DNA of 52,153 nucleotides, taken from the NCBI GenBank assembly GCA_913057785.1, contig CAJXPD010000037.1:1-52153 (forward strand). Direction: 5' to 3'. The position numbers were made by a program, and so were the translations under genes. This stretch comes from an uncultured Lewinella sp. (GTDB lineage: Bacteria > Bacteroidota > Bacteroidia > Chitinophagales > Saprospiraceae). Of this stretch, positions 17,107 through 25,043 are shown one piece after another. Below the pieces are notes generated by a model. The model was not told the DNA's origin and did not search any database. It saw nothing but the letters and a program-made list of their open reading frames with translations. Within the stretch, counting starts at the first letter, position 1. Each line of letters begins with the position of its first letter.

Positions 17107-18879
17107 ATGGATCACATCGACATTGAAAGCAATGAGATTTTACGACGCCTCCCCCCTCACCTGAAACAGTTTATCAAACCACAGAATTACGAAGATTATA
17201 GCCCTATTGACCAAGCCGTTTGGCGCTACGTGATGCGCAAAAATGTAGACTATCTGTCCAAAGTGGCACATCACTCCTATTTGGATGGCCTAAAGAGAAC
17301 TGGAATTTCTATCGAGCGCATTCCTAATATGTACGGAATGAATCGCATCTTGAAGGAGATCGGCTGGGCAGCCGTAGCGGTGGATGGATTTATTCCTCCA
17401 AATGCTTTTATGGAGTTCCAGGCTTATAAGGTGTTAGTTATTGCTGCTGACATTCGTCAACTGGAAAATATCGAGTATACGCCAGCTCCAGATATCATCC
17501 ATGAGGCTGCAGGGCACGCGCCGATCATCGCCAATCCAGATTATGCCGAATACTTGCGAAGGCTGGGAGAAATCGGGGCAAAAGCCATTCTCTCTGCGTA
17601 TGATATTGAATTGTATGAAGCGGTAAGAAAGCTATCCATCTTAAAGGAGGCAGCCAATACGCCAGTAGAAGAAATAGAAGCAGCCAATGCGGCTGTAGAA
17701 GATCTCCAAGGTCAATCCGTAGATTTTTCGGAAATGGCCAAAATCAGAAACCTCCAATGGTGGACCGTGGAATATGGCTTAATTGGGTCTCCAGCATCAC
17801 CAAAGATTTATGGAGCTGGTCTCTTGTCTTCTATCGGGGAAAGCACTTGGTGCATGACGGATGAGGTGAAGAAGATCCCCTACTCTATGGAGACAGCAAG
17901 TCAAGGATTTGATATTACGCAGCCGCAGCCGCAGCTTTATGTGACGCCGGATTTTGCTTATTTGATGGAAGTCTTGGAAGAATTTGCCAACACCTTAAGT
18001 GTTCGACAGGGCGGTCATCGGGGCTTGGCCAAGTTAATCGAATCGGGTATGGTGGGGACTATTGAATTGAGTACAGGATTGCAAATATCTGGAAAGTTCA
18101 ATCGGATGATCCAGAATGAAGAAAACGAAGTCGTCTACTTTCAAACGGAAGGTCCGACCGCCCTCGCCTATCGCGAAAAAGAATTGATCGGCCACGGCAC
18201 TGCCCAACACCCCAATGGCTTTTGCTCTCCGATTGGAAAGCTCAAGGGCATTAATTTGGCCATTGAAAACATGGGACCGATTGACCTGAAAGCCTACAAC
18301 TTCTATGATGGAAAGCGATTGTCTTTTGAATATGAAAGTGGTATTCATGTGGAAGGATTAAACGTGACCGGGATACGCTCCATTCAGGGAAAGTTGGTCT
18401 TGATTCAACTGGTGGACTGTACAGTAACTTACGGAGATGAAGTGCTATTCACCCCGGAACAAGGAGCCTTTGACATGGCCGTAGGAAAGGAGGTAGTATC
18501 AGCATTTGCAGGGGCAGCCGACTATAATTCCTTTCCTAATTTATACCATAAATCAAGCACGGAAAGTATCAAGTCCGCCAAGAGTGCAGATCGTCTTGAA
18601 CTAGAGGGCTATTACGGTCGGATTAGGACGGAAAGAGAACGGGAAGCAGGTATGGAGGAGAAGGTGTTACGGGATACCTTTCAAGTTATCCGGGAAAAAT
18701 ACCCGCAGGATTGGTTGCTTGCTCTAGAAATCCTAGAGTTGGCGAGTGATGATGAATTGAAAAAAGCTATCTCAACCTATTTGACTGCTCTTGGTCAAAG
18801 GCGACCAGTAGTAAAGCATTTGATCGAAGATGGAATACAACTAATCCCTTCTCCTTCTTCAGCTGGTGTTAGTAACTAA
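17107..18879 (+). CDS. phhA: Aromatic amino acid (phenylalanine) hydroxylase, long form
   Basis: A 590-residue protein. The N-terminal half is the pterin-dependent hydroxylase fold: PAPDIIHEAAGHAPI (126-140) supplies the two Fe(II) His ligands (132 and 137) and QWWTVEYGLIG (217-227) the Glu222 ligand. These enzymes turn Phe into Tyr using tetrahydropterin and oxygen. Classic bacterial PhhA is about 260-300 residues; here a further 250-300 residues follow (from about 335), with a beta-rich part (GTIELSTGLQISGKFNR) and a helical tail. Similar long forms occur in Bacteroidota, as I recall. No pterin carbinolamine dehydratase gene is adjacent. Substrate preference (Phe versus Trp or Tyr) is not settled. 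Confidence 0.88.
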   Translation: MDHIDIESNEILRRLPPHLKQFIKPQNYEDYSPIDQAVWRYVMRKNVDYLSKVAHHSYLDGLKRTGISIERIPNMYGMNRILKEIGWAAVAVDGFIPPNAFMEFQAYKVLVIAADIRQLENIEYTPAPDIIHEAAGHAPIIANPDYAEYLRRLGEIGAKAILSAYDIELYEAVRKLSILKEAANTPVEEIEAANAAVEDLQGQSVDFSEMAKIRNLQWWTVEYGLIGSPASPKIYGAGLLSSIGESTWCMTDEVKKIPYSMETASQGFDITQPQPQLYVTPDFAYLMEVLEEFANTLSVRQGGHRGLAKLIESGMVGTIELSTGLQISGKFNRMIQNEENEVVYFQTEGPTALAYREKELIGHGTAQHPNGFCSPIGKLKGINLAIENMGPIDLKAYNFYDGKRLSFEYESGIHVEGLNVTGIRSIQGKLVLIQLVDCTVTYGDEVLFTPEQGAFDMAVGKEVVSAFAGAADYNSFPNLYHKSSTESIKSAKSADRLELEGYYGRIRTEREREAGMEEKVLRDTFQVIREKYPQDWLLALEILELASDDELKKAISTYLTALGQRRPVVKHLIEDGIQLIPSPSSAGVSN

Positions 18880-18947
18880 ACCGTGGGTCTAAAGGATGGA
18901 TAGGCTTGCAGAACCTGTATGTTGTCCTAGAGAAAAATGCTGAGGCG

Positions 18948-19637
18948 CTAGATATCTCGCATTTCTCGTGTCATTTTTTCCAACTCGAGCTTGAGCAGTA
19001 GGGCATCATCTACAGTTTGGCTGAGAAACATTTGAGTGGATAGATCTCTAATGGTATTCAAGTAGTGTGTATCCATCTCTACTTGGGTACGTAACTCTTC
19101 CATTGCGGCTAGCTCCTCGTAATGATTCTCTTTCAATTGTTCCAAGGCCTTCTTCTTATTGACAATCTGGCGAGCTATACTATGGTTATGTATCAAAACT
19201 TCCAGCTTTTGCACACAAGCTCGGAAGAATCCAAGTTTGGTTTCGCGAAGCTTCAACTCGGAACGGAAGGCTTCAATCAAGGTCTCTCCTTCGTGCTTAT
19301 GTTCTGGAGCTATTTCAATGCCCGAGTCTAGATCTCTTTCCAACTCTCGGATATCCTGCTTAATCTGCTCCAACTCTGCTTTGTTCTTCTCAATCTGCTG
19401 GAGACAATAATCTATTCTGCTACGAACTTGTCCTTCCGTGGAACGCCTGTAGGCTTGTTCCTTCTTTCGCTTCTTGATATATGAAATGGTACCAAGTATC
19501 GTCAGCACTGCCGCTCCTACCAATAAACCCGCTATTAGGATCAACCTTAGGAATGGAAAGAACCGAAGGAATACAAAAGAAAGTACAATGACCAAAATAC
19601 CTATCCAGAGAAGCTTTTCATTTCTGTTCATGCCCAT
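18948..19637 (-). CDS. Two-helix membrane protein with long cytoplasmic coiled coil, unknown
   Basis: A 229-residue protein with two adjacent membrane helices (about 8-27 and 29-52), then a basic stop (KKRKKEQAYRR) and about 150 residues of heptad-like coiled coil (RIDYCLQQIEKNKAELEQIK and LEQLKENHYEELAAMEEL), predicted in the cytoplasm. No enzymatic motif. Start could also be the Met at codon 3. Likely structural or scaffolding; no family recognised. Confidence 0.7.
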   Translation of the reverse strand: MGMNRNEKLLWIGILVIVLSFVFLRFFPFLRLILIAGLLVGAAVLTILGTISYIKKRKKEQAYRRSTEGQVRSRIDYCLQQIEKNKAELEQIKQDIRELERDLDSGIEIAPEHKHEGETLIEAFRSELKLRETKLGFFRACVQKLEVLIHNHSIARQIVNKKKALEQLKENHYEELAAMEELRTQVEMDTHYLNTIRDLSTQMFLSQTVDDALLLKLELEKMTREMRDI

Positions 19638-19760
19638 ATAAAAGCTGTAGGATGAATTTAGTTAAGAAAGCATCACCCCTCTTTGTTGAGGAGTATTTCT
19701 GAGGCTTTTTTCAAGCCACCAGCAAAAAAAAATCCTTTTTTTAAACACTTTATCGATTCC

Positions 19761-19849
19761 TATGTTTAAACAACAGTTCCAGAATCGCTAATGTTTTTTG
19801 TTTGTTTATAGTTATGCAGGTGTTTCGTCTATTCGAAACACCTTTTTTT
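19761..19849 (+). ncRNA. Candidate small RNA A (about 75 nt, U-rich, hairpin terminator)
   Basis: A perfect 10-bp hairpin AGGTGTTTCG/CGAAACACCT (19818-19827 with 19834-19843, loop TCTATT) followed by seven T is a textbook plus-strand terminator. Yet no plus-strand gene lies upstream back to 18879. A -7-like box TATGTTTA (19761-19768, 7/8) with a T-rich -33 region about 19736-19742 would start a transcript near 19775. The middle is U-rich (GTTTTTTGTTTGTTTATAG). The terminator directly abuts the stop of the minus-strand 2TM gene. Candidate only; expression data are required. Confidence 0.45.
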
Positions 19850-20222
19850 ATACCAACTCGTCATCTCTCCACCCCTTTCGCTGAGGACGGATTTCTCGCA
19901 ATTCAAGTTGCTCCTCATCTGAGGAATGTTGAACCGAATCTTCAACACGACGCATTCTGGCCAATTCTTTCTGCATCTCTCTTTCCTCCCAGTCCGCTGA
20001 ACCTAAATTTTCGGACCCAGGTAATCCAAAGAGCTGGAAATACTTGATCAAGATAGCAATTCCCCACCCCATCATAGGCCACATAAACCACCAGCTACCC
20101 GAAAAGGTCACCATGTTCAAGACCACAAAGAAAACACACATCACCAAATAGGAGGATAGACCTTTATAGAACTTTTTCTTTTCAGATACGACCCTTCTTG
20201 CTTTTTCGTATTGATAATCCAT
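19848..20222 (-). CDS. 2TM domain-containing protein
   Basis: A 124-residue protein: basic amphipathic start (YEKARRVVSEKKKFYKGLSS) then two membrane helices (about 23-42 and 46-66) with the signature YLVMCVFFVVLNM, SWWFMWPMMGWGIAILIKYF. This is the small 2TM domain common in Bacteroidota, sometimes fused to LytTR or histidine kinase proteins. The charged C-terminal half (WEEREMQKELARMRR) is soluble. Function unknown, probably a membrane-associated accessory protein. Confidence 0.82.
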   Translation of the reverse strand: MDYQYEKARRVVSEKKKFYKGLSSYLVMCVFFVVLNMVTFSGSWWFMWPMMGWGIAILIKYFQLFGLPGSENLGSADWEEREMQKELARMRRVEDSVQHSSDEEQLELREIRPQRKGWRDDELV

Positions 20223-20369
20223 AGATAATAAGCATTCTCTTTAAGGAGATTATGGTAAAATCAGTGAAATGACTCTACTATTCATTCCCCTTCAAAACCC
20301 AAGAAAAAAGCATATTCTTGCTAACAAGAAATATAAAGCTATTATCGCAAAAAATCCGCAAAGCCCACA

Positions 20370-20744
20370 TTATTTTAGACTATCAGCTGCTAAATTTCGG
20401 TGAAAAAGCATCTTACCAAAGTAAGCGCAAAGTGTCCCCAAGCCTCCGAAAAGTCCTCCGAAGAGAGCTGTCAGAAGTAGCAAGGTCGTTGCCGACTGGC
20501 CTCCAAATAACGCTCCGATTCGACTGGCCATCACGCCTCCATTCTGCAGATTCAACCAAAAAGCATATCCTCCCCAAAGTATTGCTCCACCTAATATCCC
20601 CACAGCAAAAGCTTTGACAGCCCCCTCCGTTGGCAAAATTAGGCCTACTACCAGACCCGCACACCAAATAGCCCACCAGGGTAGAAATTGGTGCAGAAGT
20701 GCTCCAAGAGCGATCATTAAAACTACAAGTGCTAGATTCCGCAT
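20370..20744 (-). CDS. Small hydrophobic membrane protein, unknown
   Basis: A 124-residue protein made almost entirely of four hydrophobic helices (MRNLALVVLMIALGALLHQF, AIWCAGLVVGLILP, AFAVGILGGAILWGGYAFW, LLLLTALFGGLFGGLGTLCA). Gly-rich helix faces suggest close packing. Its ATG overlaps the stop codon of the penicillin acylase-family gene by one base (TAATG), a classic coupling arrangement, so the two are probably made together. No function can be assigned. Confidence 0.75.
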   Translation of the reverse strand: MRNLALVVLMIALGALLHQFLPWWAIWCAGLVVGLILPTEGAVKAFAVGILGGAILWGGYAFWLNLQNGGVMASRIGALFGGQSATTLLLLTALFGGLFGGLGTLCAYFGKMLFHRNLAADSLK

Positions 20745-23176
20745 TATTGAATAGTATAGGTGATTAATGGTTTGACTCTATCATCATTCGGGTCTTTCAT
20801 GAGATACAAGGGATAATACTCCCCTTTAGCCCAAGTTTCAATCGTATTGTCATAGAAAGCACTGCCTGGATTTCCGGATTGTCCACCAGGAAAAACACCG
20901 AAGGCTTCCACTTCCTCACCAAGGGTTACGATCATCCGCCATGAAGGCCCATGACGTGGCTTAATGGCATTAGGTGCATCACCTGTCCCGCCCGTGTAGA
21001 CCAAATCCGAATCGAAGGCCTGAATTCGGCCCAGGTGTCCGATCTTGGTGCCTTTGTGATTGCCCCAATCAAACTTGGGATCCTCAAGTTGGTCTTGATA
21101 AGCTTCAGCCATCTTTGCAAAAGCTTGCTGAATAACGGCAGAGGCCTGCTCTACCCCCTCTGTTTCCTGAAGATCAAAAATGGGGTGATCCGGGTTTTCC
21201 TCCAGCAGGCTAATGAAACGCCAGGCCTCTGGGTACAGGATATCCATTTTTTCACTCGGCTCTTTCCATTCATCAAAGGCTAGCACAAAACATTCGCTAA
21301 ACCACTTATCAAATAGAACTGGTGCTTGACTATTGGCTTCGTAGGCAAAATCCCAAGCACGTAGGAGATCCAGTATTTCACTGCTTTTTCCGGAAACACT
21401 TATACTATCCATAGCACCAAGCAATAATGGCAAAGCCTCTCTGGCTTTCAGCGAGTGATTATTTAACTGCAAAGCCATCATATCCTGAACCTCAACATTC
21501 TCCATTTGCCCCAACTGCTCATTGATAAACCTTCCTCTATAGTCATCAAAACCACCTAGATAGTAATAGGGGTAGTCCGGGCTGGTCGAATGTTGATTGG
21601 CAGATGAGACAAAGCCACGAGTGGGGTTCAATACTTTGGGTACTTCTTCCCTTGGGATAAAGCCTGACCATGCATTGTCAGAACGGTTACCAGCCTGAAC
21701 AAATCGGCCTTGCTCTGCTTTCTTGATCGGCAGTTTTCCGTTGACCTGCAGAGCGATGTCCCCTTCTTGAGAGGCAAATACAAAGTTTTGCGCAGGGCTA
21801 TCATACCCAGTCAGTGCTTTGAAGTAGTCCGCTTTATTTTTCCCTTTCATTAAATAGTAAAAAGTACCCACTTCATAAAAGTCCTTCTTACCAGGTTTAT
21901 CATGAGCGATCCAACGCATGGCTAGATCTTGGTAGGCTTCTCCATCAGCCTCGTAAACTACGGGGCCCCATTCGGTCAGTCTTGTGATTTCAATATGTGG
22001 CTCTTTTTGTCCTCGAATCTCGATTGTGTCTTGTCTCAGTACGACAGCTTTTTCTTTACCATCCATCCAATAGGCCTCCTTTTTCTCATCTACCCAATCA
22101 ATTTCGTACCAATCTAATACATCATGTCCTACATTCGTCTGTCCCCAAGCAATATGCTCATTGAAGCCGATGATCACACCAGGGGTACCAGGCAAGGAAA
22201 CGCCATAGGAATTGAGCTCTGGCGTATGCAATTGGATCTCAAACCAGATCGATGGTAGCGTCAACTGTAAGTGTGGATCATTGCACAGAATGGGGACTCC
22301 TCCCGCCGTCTTAGCACCTGCTACCGCCCAGTTATTACTCCCTAGGAATTCTGAAGGTAAAGGAAAGGTCTTATGCTTATAGAGTGCTCCAATAGCGGGT
22401 CCACCTTCTTCCGATTCACTCATAGCAGCTGGACCAAAATCCCATTCAACATCTGCAGGGATAATGGGTGATTGCTTCGGATTATATTCTGGAAAAAGAA
22501 AATCAAAGGTCTCTCTACCCCACTGCTCCAAGGCATTGCTACTGGCTAGATCCCGGTGTCGAGCACATAGACTCTCTGCCATACTCTTGAAGAAAATGGC
22601 TGACTTTAGGGAGGTCCAAGGTTCGGGCTCATAGTTGAGCAATTTGAATTCAATCGGATAATCGGCTGGTGACAGCTGTTCAATGTAGGCATTGACTCCA
22701 GCTGTATAGGCATCGCCAATTTTATCATCCAAAGCAGAGGTGGCGAAAGCTTCTGAGGCATTCTCTGCTGCCATCAACAAGCCTTTTTTCCGTTGTAGCT
22801 TATCGCGCTCTAGGACGCTAGGCCCCATAATGGCAGCCAGATGACCGCTAGTAGCCCTTACCGATATATCCATCTGCCAGAGCCGATGCATAGCCGTAAC
22901 GTATCCTTGAGCAAAAAACAGGTCTTCATCATTCTGAGCAAAGATGTGAGGGACCATTCGCTCATCGAAAACGATACGGACCGGATCTTTGACACCTTCT
23001 AGATCAAGAGTAATCTCTCCCCCGTTCGTTTTTTCAGCATTTTGCCAAAAACCATCGAAAGGACTAAAGAGTTTTCCTAATGGTGGGAAAGGCAGTGAAA
23101 AGGGCTGATGCGAATGGCACAGAAAAAGTAAACTGGCACTAATGGCTGCCACAACCAAAAATTTGAATAATCGCAT
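20744..23176 (-). CDS. Penicillin acylase-family (S45) Ntn hydrolase, exported
   Basis: An 810-residue precursor with N-terminal export signal (about 1-20). The alpha part includes VPHIFAQNDEDLFFAQGYVT and HRLWQMDISVRATSGHLAAI. The autocatalytic cleavage site is at FLGSNNWAVAG, making Ser280 the new N-terminal nucleophile of the beta chain, with CNDPHLQLTLPSIWFEIQLH after it. Members cleave amide bonds of beta-lactams, acyl-homoserine lactones or N-acylated amino compounds; the substrate cannot be deduced here. Length and order are normal for the family. It is followed by a coupled small membrane protein. Confidence 0.92.
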   Translation of the reverse strand: MRLFKFLVVAAISASLLFLCHSHQPFSLPFPPLGKLFSPFDGFWQNAEKTNGGEITLDLEGVKDPVRIVFDERMVPHIFAQNDEDLFFAQGYVTAMHRLWQMDISVRATSGHLAAIMGPSVLERDKLQRKKGLLMAAENASEAFATSALDDKIGDAYTAGVNAYIEQLSPADYPIEFKLLNYEPEPWTSLKSAIFFKSMAESLCARHRDLASSNALEQWGRETFDFLFPEYNPKQSPIIPADVEWDFGPAAMSESEEGGPAIGALYKHKTFPLPSEFLGSNNWAVAGAKTAGGVPILCNDPHLQLTLPSIWFEIQLHTPELNSYGVSLPGTPGVIIGFNEHIAWGQTNVGHDVLDWYEIDWVDEKKEAYWMDGKEKAVVLRQDTIEIRGQKEPHIEITRLTEWGPVVYEADGEAYQDLAMRWIAHDKPGKKDFYEVGTFYYLMKGKNKADYFKALTGYDSPAQNFVFASQEGDIALQVNGKLPIKKAEQGRFVQAGNRSDNAWSGFIPREEVPKVLNPTRGFVSSANQHSTSPDYPYYYLGGFDDYRGRFINEQLGQMENVEVQDMMALQLNNHSLKAREALPLLLGAMDSISVSGKSSEILDLLRAWDFAYEANSQAPVLFDKWFSECFVLAFDEWKEPSEKMDILYPEAWRFISLLEENPDHPIFDLQETEGVEQASAVIQQAFAKMAEAYQDQLEDPKFDWGNHKGTKIGHLGRIQAFDSDLVYTGGTGDAPNAIKPRHGPSWRMIVTLGEEVEAFGVFPGGQSGNPGSAFYDNTIETWAKGEYYPLYLMKDPNDDRVKPLITYTIQ

Positions 23177-23695
23177 AGTAGGTAACTATAAGAAACTAAT
23201 AAGAGACTTTTCCGAGCATCTTGGCTCAAACAGTCAGACCTGCCTCAAAGCAGAAAGTCCGTCTCGGATCAAAGTATAGGTGGTAAATATCCTAACCGCT
23301 AAGTGGTTATTGGTTTTCTGAGAAGCTTATTTAACTTATCAATTATAGTATAAGCTGTCCGTGGAGAATGGCACAGGACTAAGAATACTTAAAGGTAAAA
23401 AAATGCAGGAATTAGAACTGATGCTAGGCCAGATTCTACGATGTTTACGGGCACCGTATTGTCACAAAAAAACAAGGTTTTAATCAATAAAATTAACAAA
23501 AAAGAGCCCAAAAAATCCAATTTACTATGTCACAATTACAACTTCAATTATATGATTTTCTTTCCTGGCTCCCAGTGACGATCACAATACAAAAAAAACA
23601 AACTACAGGAATATAAATTAGATATATAAAACATTGACTATTAATAATTTAACAATAAACCATCAAAAAAAACATCAAAAAAAATACCCCAAAAT
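23177..23695. other. Non-coding AT-rich interval
   Basis: No supported gene. It should contain the acylase gene promoter on the minus strand, though no perfect -7 box was found. A 26-codon plus-strand frame (23403-23483) has no supporting evidence. From 23570 on it is extremely A/T-rich with several A-runs. Confidence 0.4.
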
Positions 23696-23696
23696 G

Positions 23697-23808
23697 TTGC
23701 CAAATACAAAAAAAGGCTTTAATATTGTACCAGTCTTAAAAAGTAGTTTTTGTGTTTATTTGTTTGGGTTAGAGGCCCTTGCTTAACAACTAAGCAAGGG
23801 TTTTTTTT
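23697..23808 (+). ncRNA. Candidate small RNA B (about 77 nt, U-rich, hairpin terminator)
   Basis: Promoter-like TTG (23697-23699) and TAATATTG (23720-23727, 7/8 to TAnnTTTG) are 20 bases apart, the spacing expected in Bacteroidota. The transcript from about 23734 has a U-rich middle (TTTTTGTGTTTATTTGTTTG). It ends in a perfect 10-bp hairpin CCCTTGCTTA/TAAGCAAGGG (23776-23785 with 23791-23800) plus eight T. No plus-strand coding gene precedes it within 4 kb. The arrangement is like candidate A at 19761-19849. Confidence 0.6.
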
Positions 23809-23983
23809 ATGCCCCTCTTTTTGAGCTCCTCTTTTCTGCCGAATTTTCAGGATGTAACGACAATTCTTTCCGCTTTCCTACCTTGAATTTTAGCTTCACC
23901 TTTCACGCATTTTTGCTGCTTCAGTCAACTGTGCTCTGTCAAGCCTCTATTACAAGGAAATTAAAGAGAATTTGACCATAAGG

Positions 23984-24015
23984 CATAAAAAAACCCCTGG
24001 CTGGGCCAGGGGTTT
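23984..24015 (-). terminator. Terminator of the DUF1573 gene
   Basis: AAACCCCTGG (23991-24000) pairs with CCAGGGGTTT (24006-24015), with a T-run on the minus strand side, 35 bases past the stop at 24050. Confidence 0.85.
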
Positions 24016-24049
24016 AGATAACTAATTCCTACTGCTAAGCAGAGGAGTT

Positions 24050-24544
24050 TTAGTTATTGTTGTTATTATTATTAAACAAACCGTTGTCTTGCGTTGGAAG
24101 ACCGGCTGGTTCAGCTGGCTTCTTCTCTACTAACCCTTTGATGGTCAACACGATCTCAGCTTCATTGGTATTAGTAGTAAGCGTCACTCTCTTTGTGAAA
24201 GGCCCAATACGCTTAGTGTCGTAGCGTACCTTAATTTCAGCTGTTTGGCCGGGTAGGATTGGCTCTTTGGGATAAGTAGGTACTGTACATCCGCAACTTC
24301 CTTTGGCATGCTTAATCACGGCTGGTTCGTTACCTACATTTGTAAACTTAAAGAAGCGATAAGGATCAGAATCCTGAACGATTTTACCGTAATCGACTTG
24401 TTTAGTCTCAAATTTCATAACCGGGCCATCCGTCGCTTCTTCCACTTGAATGGCTGGCGCCGCAGGAGCAGGTGCCGTTTTCTGAGCAGCTACAAATGAA
24501 AAAGCCATCACCAGAAGCGTAAGAACAGAAAGTAATTGCTTCAT
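24050..24544 (-). CDS. DUF1573 domain protein, exported
   Basis: A 164-residue protein with signal peptide (MKQLLSVLTLLVMAFSFVAA), an Ala/Pro linker and one DUF1573 Ig-like domain: FETKQVDYGKIVQDSDPYRF, NVGNEPAVIKHAKGSCGCTV and PGQTAEIKVRYDTKRIGPF. Such periplasmic or surface proteins are very common in Bacteroidota and of unknown function. The frame extends to 24595 but the Met at 24544 gives the proper signal peptide. The C terminus is a run of seven Asn encoded by AAT/AAC triplets (about 24053-24073), a potential slippage tract. A -7 box TATTTTTG lies at 24576-24583. Confidence 0.85.
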   Translation of the reverse strand: MKQLLSVLTLLVMAFSFVAAQKTAPAPAAPAIQVEEATDGPVMKFETKQVDYGKIVQDSDPYRFFKFTNVGNEPAVIKHAKGSCGCTVPTYPKEPILPGQTAEIKVRYDTKRIGPFTKRVTLTTNTNEAEIVLTIKGLVEKKPAEPAGLPTQDNGLFNNNNNNN

Positions 24545-24575
24545 TACAAATAAATTTTTAGTTAAGTATCTGCAA

Positions 24576-24583
24576 CAAAAATA
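24576..24583 (-). promoter_or_regulatory. -7 promoter box (TATTTTTG) for the DUF1573 gene
   Basis: Perfect TAnnTTTG on the minus strand, 31 bases upstream of the chosen start at 24544. This also supports that start, because the box would lie inside the longer frame. Confidence 0.55.
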
Positions 24584-24850
24584 GCTTAATTTCAAAGGAA
24601 ATAAAAGTTTTATTTATAGCAAATAGGTTAATGAGTTGTTAACAGCTTGACTCAGCCAAATGCATTTCACTCTCCTTGATGAACCAGCTTATTCCTGTCT
24701 TTTACAATACGAACAAACATTTGTTTGCAAATGCTAATTTTTATACTTTTACCATGTATTCTAGTCTGAAAACCAAAATAAATTGTCTCGAGGCTGCTGA
24801 ACAAAACATTTCGTTCTAAGTTTGAATAGGAAATTTATTTTAAATCCTTT

Positions 24851-24901
24851 TACATTTGCGCGCCGCTTTATGAATTGTTGAGACGTTATATCAGCGGCTT
24901 T
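24851..24901 (+). promoter_or_regulatory. susC promoter -7 box and leader hairpin
   Basis: TACATTTG (24851-24858) matches TAnnTTTG and would start a leader of about 180 bases before susC. At its very 5' end GCCGCT (24862-24867) can pair with AGCGGC (24893-24898), followed by TTTTA, giving a weak terminator-like hairpin. The rest of 24545-25043 shows no gene. Confidence 0.5.
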
Positions 24902-25043
24902 TACTAAACGATACAAAATTCTCATCCCCAAAAAGCTCCAAACAGTAAGCCCAAAAGCTAAGAATTATGAAACTTGATTGCTAGGTCGCAAGATGCATTG
25001 CATCACGCGGTCCTAACCATTTGCTAATTAAAACCTGTAAAGC

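Noticed and set aside
23403-23483. 26-codon plus-strand frame
   Set aside because: Too short, no promoter or conserved feature; composition not protein-like.
23570-23720. Very AT-rich stretch as a replication origin
   Set aside because: No DnaA boxes (TTATCCACA-like) or origin-type genes nearby; it is better explained as promoter-rich intergenic DNA.
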